Below are positions 16,362 to 23,013 of a DNA stretch of 64,000 bases, piece by piece. The DNA lies in NCBI RefSeq assembly GCF_000818395.1, contig NZ_JWJG01000028.1:4852615-4916614 (forward strand), given 5' to 3'. Positions within the stretch are counted from its first letter, which is position 1; each line of letters opens with the position of its first letter. The position numbers and the translations under genes were made by a program. The notes beneath the pieces were generated by a model, which did not search any database, was not told where the DNA came from, and saw only the letters and a list, made by a program, of their open reading frames with translations. This DNA is from Noviherbaspirillum autotrophicum. GTDB lineage: Bacteria; Pseudomonadota; Gammaproteobacteria; Burkholderiales; Burkholderiaceae_D.

Positions 16362-17156
16362 TTACTTGCTGGTCCCGGAGCCCGGCGTGGACATGTCGGA
16401 GCTGCCCGATTCGCCGCTCTTCTTGCCCGACGAAGACTTCGACGAGCCTGAGGCCGACGATCCCTTGGTGCCGGACGAGCCGGTGGTCGTGGCGGCGCTT
16501 CCGCTCCTGGCTTGCTTGGCCATGTCCCAGTGCTCGTTAATCTTCGGCATCAGGTTCGAGGCAAGCGTCTTCAGGTCGGAATCCTTGGCCTGCTTTTCTA
16601 TGCGGCCCAGCAAATCATGCGTTTGGCGGTGGTCTGCCACGCCGCCTTTCGACATATAGGTCTTGTCGAACTTGTCGCCGGACAGGGCGCTCAGCTTCTT
16701 GATTTCCGCCTTGTGCTTGGCATCGAGGTCTTGCGGCAGCTGCGCGCCCTTGGCTTGCGCCAGGTCTTTCAGCTGCGACTGCGCAGCGGTATGGTCGTCG
16801 ACCATCTTCTGCGCGAAGCTGCGCACCTGTTCATCCTTGGATTTGTTTAACGCGATCTTGGCAGCCTCGATCTCGGCCATATTGGAGACGGCCAATTGCT
16901 TCATCATGGCCGTGTCGGATCTGCTCAGCTTGTCGGCGCTGCTGGCACTGGTGGACGACTCCGATGCGCCGCTAGTCGCCGGCTTGGTGCTGCTGGTTTC
17001 ATTTTGCCCGGTCGGGCTCATGCGGCCTTCCTTGTTGGCCTGGGTCTGCCCGGTGGCATCCTTGGCGGACTCCTGTGCGTACACGGAACCTGCGCCGAAC
17101 ATGATCGCCAGCATGGCGACCCCGATCACTTGAGTCAGTTGTTTACGCTGTGCCAT
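16362..17156 (-). CDS. Secreted DUF4142 domain protein
   Basis: 264 residues. A Sec signal peptide (hydrophobic core about 10-24, cleavage near VYAQES) is followed by a Ser/Thr-rich linker, then the helical DUF4142 domain (about 80-220: MKQLAVSNMAEIEAAKIALNKS, FAQKMVDDHTAAQSQLKDLA). The tail is a low-complexity Ser/Gly/Lys region. The domain is ferritin-like and common in periplasmic stress-related proteins. The start is followed by a KQLTQ n-region and has an AAGGAGA-type site just upstream. It is paired with the PA2169-type gene. Confidence 0.88.
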   Translation of the reverse strand: MAQRKQLTQVIGVAMLAIMFGAGSVYAQESAKDATGQTQANKEGRMSPTGQNETSSTKPATSGASESSTSASSADKLSRSDTAMMKQLAVSNMAEIEAAKIALNKSKDEQVRSFAQKMVDDHTAAQSQLKDLAQAKGAQLPQDLDAKHKAEIKKLSALSGDKFDKTYMSKGGVADHRQTHDLLGRIEKQAKDSDLKTLASNLMPKINEHWDMAKQARSGSAATTTGSSGTKGSSASGSSKSSSGKKSGESGSSDMSTPGSGTSK

Positions 17157-17431
17157 TCTTGGTCTCCTTGGAAAAAGTAATAGCTATCCCCAACCGATCG
17201 CACAAAGCGGGCTGGAGGCGATAACAATTAGGCAATGTGCATGCCAGAGGTGCGCCGCTGCGGCGGCGACGAGGCGGGACGCGCGAAACCGGGGAAATCA
17301 GCCGGGTGAATGGAAGAGACTACAGAGAAGTGGAAAAAATTACAGCACCAAAAACCTGATGCTTCGCGCCTATGCACTCGGCATAGATGACGAAATCTTG
17401 CGCGCAGTACAACGCTTAAGGCGGCGCAGAC

Positions 17432-17467
17432 AAAAAAATGCCAAAGCAAAATGAATTTGCTTTGGCA
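17432..17467 (-). terminator. Intrinsic terminator of the prkA-yeaH-spoVR operon
   Basis: On the minus strand, GCCAAAGCAAA and TTTGCTTTGGC form an 11-bp perfect stem (12 with the flanking A-T) around a 5-nt loop, followed directly by seven T residues (the A-run at 17432-17438 on the plus strand). It lies about 180 nt past the spoVR stop. Confidence 0.85.
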
Positions 17468-17556
17468 AATGCCCGTCGGGTCGCTCCGACAGGCGCCCAT
17501 GAAAGAGAGGCGCTACCGATCGCATCTATGCGAATTGCGTGCCACCCCAGGGCGAT

Positions 17557-17619
17557 GGTTTGCGAAAGCGCGCAGTGCAACGACGCACTCCCCTTTCGAT
17601 GCGCGCTGCTTCGCAAACC
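17557..17619. repeat. Long imperfect hairpin downstream of spoVR
   Basis: GGTTTGCGAA (17557-17566) pairs with TTCGCAAACC (17610-17619). After a 2-nt bulge, AGCGCGCA (17567-17574) pairs with TGCGCGCT (17600-17607); inside, GTGC and GCAC can add a further small stem. It starts 27 nt past the spoVR stop, before the real terminator. It could be a 3'-end stabiliser or a member of a dispersed repeat family. Confidence 0.6.
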
Positions 17620-17645
17620 GGAGTTACATGACGATGGCTACCTCG

Positions 17646-19226
17646 CTACGGTCGCTGGCGCTTCTCGCACTTGACCTCCACCGTGTCGAGCACATTGCCG
17701 TCGGGGTCGACGGTTTCCAGCATCACGTCGAAACCCCACAGCCGCGCGACGTGCTTTAACACTTCGTCGGCCTGGTTGTTCAGCGGGCGCCGCAGGTACT
17801 GGTTATGCCGCAGCGTGAGCGAACGATGGCCGCGCGTGTCGACCGACCACACCTGGATGTTCGGCTCGCGGTTGTGCAGGTTGTACTGGGAAGCCAGCTG
17901 CTCGCGAATGTAGCGGTAACCTTCCTCGTCGTGGATCGCGGAAATCGCCAGCTTGTCCTTCTTGTCGTCGTCCAGCACCGAGAAGAAGTGGAAATCGCGG
18001 ATCAGCTTGGGCGACAGGTATTGCGCGATGAAGCTCTCGTCCTTGAAGTTGCGCATCGCAAAATCGAGCGTCTTCTTCCAGTCGCTGCCGGCGATATCCG
18101 GAAACCACTGCCGGTCTTCGTCGGTCGGGTCTTCGCAGATGCGGCGGATGTCGCGCATCATCGCAAAGCCGAGCGCATACGGATTGATGCCGTTGTAATA
18201 CTTGCTGGTGACCGGCGGCTGGTACACGACATTGGTATGGCTTTGCAGAAACTCCATCATGAAGCCGTCGCCGACGATGCCTTCGTCATACAACTGGTTC
18301 AGGATCGTGTAATGCCAGAACGTGGCCCAGCCCTCGTTCATCACCTGGGTCTGGCGCTGCGGATAGAAATACTGCGAAATCTTGCGCACGATGCGCACGA
18401 CTTCGCGCTGCCACGGCTCCAGCAGCGGCGCATACTTCTCGATGAAGTACAGCAGGTTTTCCTGCGGCTCGGCCGGGAAGCGGTGCGGCGCCTGCTCGGC
18501 GACTACCGCTTCCTTCTTCGGCACGGTGCGCCACAAGTCATTCACCTGCGACTGCAGGTAGCGCTCGCGCTCTTCCTGCCGCTCGCGCTCTTTCGCGAGA
18601 GACAATTTGGCCGGGCGCTTGTAGCGGTCCACGCCATGGTTTTGCAGCGCGTGGCAGGAGTCGAGCAATTCTTCCACCGCATCGATGCCGTAGCGCTGCT
18701 CGCACGCGGCGATGTACTTCTTCGCGAACACCATGTAGTCGACGATCGCTTCCGCGTCGGTCCAGGTGCGGAACAGGTAATTGCCCTTGAAGAAGGAGTT
18801 GTGGCCGTAGGACGCATGCGCGATCACCAGCGCCTGCATCATCAGGCTGTTCTCTTCCATCAGGTAGGCGATGCACGGACTGGAGTTGATCACGATCTCG
18901 TACGCCAGTCCCATGTAGCCGCGCTTGTAACTCTTTTCGGTCGACAGGAAGTGCTTGCCGAACGACCAGTGCGAATACGACACCGGCATGCCGACCGAGG
19001 CATAGGCATCCATCATCTGCTCGGCGGTGATGATTTCGAGCTGGTTCGGATAGGTGTCGAGGCCGAAGCCTTCCGCCACGCGCCGGATCTCTTCATGAAT
19101 CTGCTCGATCAGCTCGAACGTCCATTCCGACTGCTCGGGCAGGCGAAACGGCTTCGCAGCCTTCTTGCGCCCCGACGTCTTGGCGGCCGCTTTCCTTGCT
19201 GGTTTCTTGATCGCTGTTGTCGTCAT
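17646..19226 (-). CDS. SpoVR family protein
   Basis: 526 residues. After a Lys/Ala-rich N-terminal 25 residues comes the conserved SpoVR/YcgB region (LPEQSEWTFELIEQIHEEIRRVAEGFGLDTYPNQLEII; HWSFGKHF near 80; NEGWATFWH near 296; LRHNQYLRRPL near the end). The family is linked to cortex formation in Bacillus and to stationary-phase stress in proteobacteria, where it is co-transcribed with prkA and yeaH; its biochemical role is unknown. The ATG overlaps the yeaH stop by 4 nt, implying translational coupling. Confidence 0.95.
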   Translation of the reverse strand: MTTTAIKKPARKAAAKTSGRKKAAKPFRLPEQSEWTFELIEQIHEEIRRVAEGFGLDTYPNQLEIITAEQMMDAYASVGMPVSYSHWSFGKHFLSTEKSYKRGYMGLAYEIVINSSPCIAYLMEENSLMMQALVIAHASYGHNSFFKGNYLFRTWTDAEAIVDYMVFAKKYIAACEQRYGIDAVEELLDSCHALQNHGVDRYKRPAKLSLAKERERQEERERYLQSQVNDLWRTVPKKEAVVAEQAPHRFPAEPQENLLYFIEKYAPLLEPWQREVVRIVRKISQYFYPQRQTQVMNEGWATFWHYTILNQLYDEGIVGDGFMMEFLQSHTNVVYQPPVTSKYYNGINPYALGFAMMRDIRRICEDPTDEDRQWFPDIAGSDWKKTLDFAMRNFKDESFIAQYLSPKLIRDFHFFSVLDDDKKDKLAISAIHDEEGYRYIREQLASQYNLHNREPNIQVWSVDTRGHRSLTLRHNQYLRRPLNNQADEVLKHVARLWGFDVMLETVDPDGNVLDTVEVKCEKRQRP

Positions 19227-20488
19227 TTCGTTTGCTTCTTGAACAGTTCACGGAACACCGGATAGATATCGGCCGGCGACTCGATTTTCTGCATCGCGAA
19301 ATTCGAATGATGGTCGGCGATCTGCAGGTACTCGTACCACAGGTTCTGCGGCTCGCCATCGGTAATCTCGACATACGCGTAGTACTGCACCAGCGGCATG
19401 ATCTTATTGATCAGCAGCTCGCGGCAGGTGATCGAGTCGTTGTCCCAGTTGTCGCCGTCGGACGCCTGCGCCACGTACACATTCCAGTCGCTGTTGGAAT
19501 AGCGCTCGGTGATCACCTTGTTCAGCAGGTGCAGCGCCGACGACACGACGGTGCCGCCCGACTCGCGCGAATTGAAGAACTCGTGCTCGTCGACTTCGGT
19601 CGCCTGCGTATGGTGGCGGATGAACACCACTTCGATCTTTTCGTAGGCGCGCTCCAGGAACAGGTAGAGCAGGATGAAGAAGCGCTTGGCCGCATCCTTC
19701 TTGGCCTGGTCCATCGAGCCCGACACGTCCATCACGCAGAACATCACCGCCTGCGACGTCGGCTTCGGCACCTTGATGCGGTTCGCATAGCGCAGGTCGA
19801 TCGGGTCGAGGAATGGGATTGCGTGCAGCTTGGTGCGCAGGTGATGGATTTCCTTCTTCAGCGCCAGGATGCGGTGGTCGTCTTCGAACGCGGTCTTCTG
19901 CAGCTCTTCGAGTTCGGCTTCCGCTTCCCTTAAGCGCTTGCGCGAGTTGCCGCCCACCGCGATGCGGCGGCCGATCGCGCCGCGCATCGAGCGCAGCACG
20001 TGGATATTGGTCGGCGTGCCGGAGATGGTGTAGCCGGCGCGCTGCTGCTTGAATTCGACCAGCGAGGTCAGCTGGGTCTTGACCAGGTTGGGCAGTTCGA
20101 GGTCTTCGAAGAAGTAATTCATGAACTCTTCGCGCGTGAGCTCGAACGCGAAGTCGTCCTCGGAGGTTTCCTCGCTGTTGCTGGCCTTGCCCTTGCCCGG
20201 GCCGTTGCCGCCTTTCGGCCGCTGCAGCTGGTCGCCTTTTTGATACTCCTTATTGCCGGGGCGGACAGTCTCCCACACGCCGCCATGGGCATGGCCGAAC
20301 GTGGGTTCGCCGATGTCCTTGACCGGAATGGATACTTTTTCGCCTTTTTCGATATCCGTGATCGAGCGGCCCTTGATGGCGCGCGCCACGGCTTCCTTGA
20401 TCTGTCCCTTGTAACGCCGCAAAAAGCGTTCGCGGTTGCCAGCAGACTTGTTCTTGCCCTGCAGACGCCGGTCGATGAGGTGAGCCAA
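19223..20488 (-). CDS. yeaH: YeaH/YhbH family protein with von Willebrand A domain
   Basis: 421 residues from a TTG start. The chosen start aligns the protein (AHLIDRRLQGKNKSAGNRERFLRR) with the known YeaH N-terminus; AGGAGG sits 4 nt before the TTG, and longer N-terminal extensions run into non-conserved sequence. The C-terminal half has a VWA fold with a MIDAS-like DVSGSMD motif. YeaH acts with the PrkA/YeaG kinase in the nitrogen/starvation stress response of enterobacteria. It lies between prkA (70 bp upstream, with a hairpin) and spoVR (4-nt overlap). Confidence 0.9.
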   Translation of the reverse strand: MAHLIDRRLQGKNKSAGNRERFLRRYKGQIKEAVARAIKGRSITDIEKGEKVSIPVKDIGEPTFGHAHGGVWETVRPGNKEYQKGDQLQRPKGGNGPGKGKASNSEETSEDDFAFELTREEFMNYFFEDLELPNLVKTQLTSLVEFKQQRAGYTISGTPTNIHVLRSMRGAIGRRIAVGGNSRKRLREAEAELEELQKTAFEDDHRILALKKEIHHLRTKLHAIPFLDPIDLRYANRIKVPKPTSQAVMFCVMDVSGSMDQAKKDAAKRFFILLYLFLERAYEKIEVVFIRHHTQATEVDEHEFFNSRESGGTVVSSALHLLNKVITERYSNSDWNVYVAQASDGDNWDNDSITCRELLINKIMPLVQYYAYVEITDGEPQNLWYEYLQIADHHSNFAMQKIESPADIYPVFRELFKKQTK

Positions 20489-20512
20489 AATGCCTCCTGA
20501 AACTTTTTGGTT

Positions 20513-20538
20513 CCCTTCTCCCGCAGACGGGAGAAGGG
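20513..20538. repeat. Hairpin in the prkA-yeaH intergenic space, REP-like
   Basis: CCCTTCTCCCG (20513-20523) and CGGGAGAAGGG (20528-20538) form a perfect 11-bp stem with a CAGA loop. Similar CCCTTCTCCCG/CGGGAGAAGGG palindromes are scattered through many beta- and gammaproteobacterial genomes between genes. There is no T-run, so it probably shapes mRNA stability or processing between the kinase and its partner. Confidence 0.65.
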
Positions 20539-20558
20539 CCACTACATGCGAGCCGCGA

Positions 20559-22481
20559 TTACGACGACTTGCGCACGCGCAGATACCACTCGCACAGCAG
20601 GCGCACTTGCTTGGCGGTGTAACCCTTCGCCACCATGCGCGACACGAACTCCTGATGCTTGTTCGCATCGTCGGCGCTGGCCTTGGCGTTGAAGGAAATC
20701 ACCGGCAGCAAGTCTTCGGTATTCGAGAACATCTTCTTCTCGATCACCGTGCGCAGCTTCTCATAGCTGGTCCACACCGGGTTCTTGCCATTGTTGTGGG
20801 CCCGCGCGCGCAGCACGAAGTTGACGATCTCGTTGCGGAAGTCCTTCGGATTCGAAATCCCGGCCGGCTTCTCGATCTTCTCGAGCTCGCTGTTCAACGA
20901 CTCGCGGTCGAAGCTTTCGCCGGTATCCGGATCGCGGAATTCCTGGTCCTGGATCCAGAAGTCTGCGAACGTCACATAACGGTCGAAGATATTCTGGCCA
21001 TACTCGGAATAGCTCTCCAGGTAGGCGGTCTGGATTTCCTTGCCGATGAACTCGACGTAACGCTGCGCCAGGTACTCCTTGATGTACGACATGTAGCGCT
21101 GCTCGGTCTCGGGCGGGAACTGCTCGCGCTCGACCTGCTGCTCCAGCACGTACAGCAAGTGCACCGGATTGGCCGCCACTTCGGTATTGTCGAAGTTGAA
21201 CACGCGCGACAGGATCTTGTACGCGAAGCGCGTCGACAAGCCGTTCATGCCTTCATCGACGCCGGCGTAGTCGGCGTATTCCTGGCGCGACTTGGCCTTC
21301 GGATCGGTATCCTTCAGGTTCTCGCCGTCATACACCTGCATCTTGGAGAAGATGCTGGAGTTTTCCGGATCCTTGATACGCGACAGCACTGCGAACTGCG
21401 CCATCATCTTCAGCGTGCCGGGCGCGCATGGCGCTTGCGACAGCGACGAGCCTTTGATCAGCTTGTCGTAAATCTTGATCTCTTCCGATACGCGCAGGCA
21501 GTACGGCACCTTCACGATATAAATACGGTCGAGGAACGCTTCGTTGTTCTTGTTGTTGCGGAATGCCTTCCACTCGGATTCATTCGAGTGGGCCAGCACC
21601 ACGCCGTCGAACGGAATCGCGCCGAAACCTTCGGTCCCCTTGTAGTTGCCTTCCTGCGTCGCAGTCAAGAGCGGGTGCAGCACCTTGATCGGCGCCTTGA
21701 ACATTTCGACGAATTCCATCAGGCCCTGATTCGACAGGCACAGGCCGCCGGAGTAGCTGTATGCATCCGGGTCATCCTGCGAATAGTCTTCCAGCTTGCG
21801 GATATCGACCTTGCCGACCAGGGAAGAGATGTCCTGGTTGTTTTCATCGCCCGGCTCGGTCTTGGAGATCGCAACCTGCTTCAGGATGGACGGATAGCGC
21901 TTGACCACACGGAACTGGTTGATATCGCCGTTGAACTCGTGCAGGCGCTTGACGGCCCACGGGCTGGGGATGGTTTTCAGATAACGGCGCGGGATGCCAT
22001 AATCTTCTTCGAGGATCGCGCCGTCTTCCTCTTCCGAGAACAGGCCGAGCGGCGATTCATTGACGGGCGAGCCCTTGATGGCATAAAACGGGACTTGCTC
22101 CATCAGGGACTTGAGCTTTTCGGCGATCGACGATTTGCCGCCGCCGACAGGGCCCAGCAGGTACAGCACTTGTTTGCGTTCTTCCAGGCCTTGGGCGGCA
22201 TGACGGAAGTAGGATACGACCTGCTCGATGACTTCCTCCATCCCGTAGAACTCACGGAACGCAGGATAAATTTTGATAACCTTGTTGGCGAAGATACGCG
22301 ACAGCCGCGGATCGTGGCGCGTATCGATCAGCTCCGGCTCACCGATCGCTTCCAGCATGCGTTCGGCGGCGGTGGCGTAGGCGAGTCGGTCGCGCTTGCA
22401 CAATTCCAGATATTCTTGCAGGGAGTATTCCTCTTCCCGAGTCCGCTCATACCGTGCTGCGTAGTTGTCAAAGATTTTCAT
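20559..22481 (-). CDS. prkA: PrkA serine protein kinase (YeaG)
   Basis: 640 residues, the normal length. The N-terminal AAA-like domain has Walker A GPVGGGKSS at 110-118 and the conserved FYGMEEVIEQVVSYFRHAA stretch before it; the C-terminal third (about 520-640) is the PrkA kinase-like domain. AAAGGAAG lies 6 nt before the ATG. First gene of prkA-yeaH-spoVR, an operon induced on starvation in enterobacteria. Its 5' leader is unusual (inverted repeat 22516-22658). Kinase targets are not predictable here. Confidence 0.96.
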   Translation of the reverse strand: MKIFDNYAARYERTREEEYSLQEYLELCKRDRLAYATAAERMLEAIGEPELIDTRHDPRLSRIFANKVIKIYPAFREFYGMEEVIEQVVSYFRHAAQGLEERKQVLYLLGPVGGGKSSIAEKLKSLMEQVPFYAIKGSPVNESPLGLFSEEEDGAILEEDYGIPRRYLKTIPSPWAVKRLHEFNGDINQFRVVKRYPSILKQVAISKTEPGDENNQDISSLVGKVDIRKLEDYSQDDPDAYSYSGGLCLSNQGLMEFVEMFKAPIKVLHPLLTATQEGNYKGTEGFGAIPFDGVVLAHSNESEWKAFRNNKNNEAFLDRIYIVKVPYCLRVSEEIKIYDKLIKGSSLSQAPCAPGTLKMMAQFAVLSRIKDPENSSIFSKMQVYDGENLKDTDPKAKSRQEYADYAGVDEGMNGLSTRFAYKILSRVFNFDNTEVAANPVHLLYVLEQQVEREQFPPETEQRYMSYIKEYLAQRYVEFIGKEIQTAYLESYSEYGQNIFDRYVTFADFWIQDQEFRDPDTGESFDRESLNSELEKIEKPAGISNPKDFRNEIVNFVLRARAHNNGKNPVWTSYEKLRTVIEKKMFSNTEDLLPVISFNAKASADDANKHQEFVSRMVAKGYTAKQVRLLCEWYLRVRKSS

Positions 22482-22515
22482 GGGCTTCCTTTGAGTTAGA
22501 TCTACCGGTCATTTC

Positions 22516-22658
22516 GAGCGCCTAACAAAATCCCGTTCGCTGCATGCACGTTGTGTTTTTTGTCTTGTTGTTGTGTCTCTTCTTGTTGTTAGTCTTCTTG
22601 TTGTATGACTTGTATGTCACATCAGCGCGCTTTGCGATCGGCACTTTGTTAGGCGCTC
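22516..22658 (-). promoter_or_regulatory. Structured 5' leader of prkA: 14-bp inverted repeat around three 15-bp repeats
   Basis: Minus-strand GAGCGCCTAACAAA (22658-22645) is the exact reverse complement of TTTGTTAGGCGCTC (22529-22516). The 115 nt between them hold three tandem 15-bp units starting at 22563, 22578 and 22593, with a 12-bp core (ACAACAAGAAGA on the minus strand; two copies identical, one 11/12). The inner arm ends 34 nt before the prkA ATG. The mRNA would thus present a purine/A-rich, G-poor loop closed by a stem just upstream of the ribosome-binding site. Hfq-type ARN triplets occur in the core. Regulatory function is inferred. Confidence 0.5.
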
Positions 22659-22913
22659 TTGGGGTGTCGGAATCAGTTACGAATTTCCACTCCGCAATTT
22701 AATAATACGCGCTCTTTTTTCTAGTCGGTAGGAAAATTTCGCTCTTTTTTTGCGCGCATAAATTGTTGCGAAATACCCTTTTCACTTCGTATTTTCAAAG
22801 CGCTATTTATCGCGTCTTTATTTGTGTTTACGGCTCGATTGCGTAAAACTTTTTAGCGCAAAAGTTGTCGTGCCACAGGTTTTGCACAGGGGAGAGTGTG
22901 TTGAAATGAGACA

Positions 22914-22960
22914 GACGATATCGCGTCGATCACCTGGTTCGTCATCCACGCGATATCGTC
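22914..22960. repeat. 13-bp inverted repeat downstream of the AsmA gene
   Basis: GACGATATCGCGT (22914-22926) and ACGCGATATCGTC (22948-22960) are exact reverse complements separated by 21 nt. Each arm also contains the palindrome CGATATCG, the two copies starting 35 bp apart. It lies 54 nt beyond the AsmA stop. No T-run follows, so it is either a Rho-type 3' stem or a double operator. Confidence 0.5.
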
Positions 22961-23013
22961 ATTGCAGACAGTGATTGATTAAATGGAAGTTGGGTCTATA
23001 TTAAAAAGATAAG

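Larger units (their letters stand above)
17157..17645. other. Intergenic region with 3' structures of the prkA operon
   Basis: 489 bp between the DUF4142 start and the spoVR stop, both on the minus strand. It holds the large hairpin (17557-17619) and the intrinsic terminator (17432-17467), and presumably the DUF4142 promoter near 17160-17300. I see no credible gene; the short open frames here have no ribosome-binding site and read through the hairpins. Confidence 0.6.
22482..23013. other. AT-rich promoter region and leader upstream of prkA
   Basis: 532 bp without a gene, clearly more A+T-rich than its neighbours. It contains the 14-bp inverted repeat and 15-bp repeats listed separately. An 11-bp direct repeat CGCTCTTTTTT occurs at 22710-22720 and 22740-22750, exactly 30 bp apart. 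A TATTAT hexamer on the minus strand (22707-22702) could be a -10 element without a good -35. A second inverted repeat lies near the AsmA gene end (22914-22960). Confidence 0.55.

Noticed and set aside
22516-22658. A true integron attC cassette site
   Set aside because: The 14-bp arms lack attC spacer and L-box geometry, no integrase or cassette gene is present, and the adjoining genes are core housekeeping genes.
22858-22875. Sigma-54-like promoter on the minus strand upstream of prkA (TGGCAC ... TTGC)
   Set aside because: The GG and GC dinucleotides are 13 nt apart rather than 10, so it does not fit the -24/-12 spacing.
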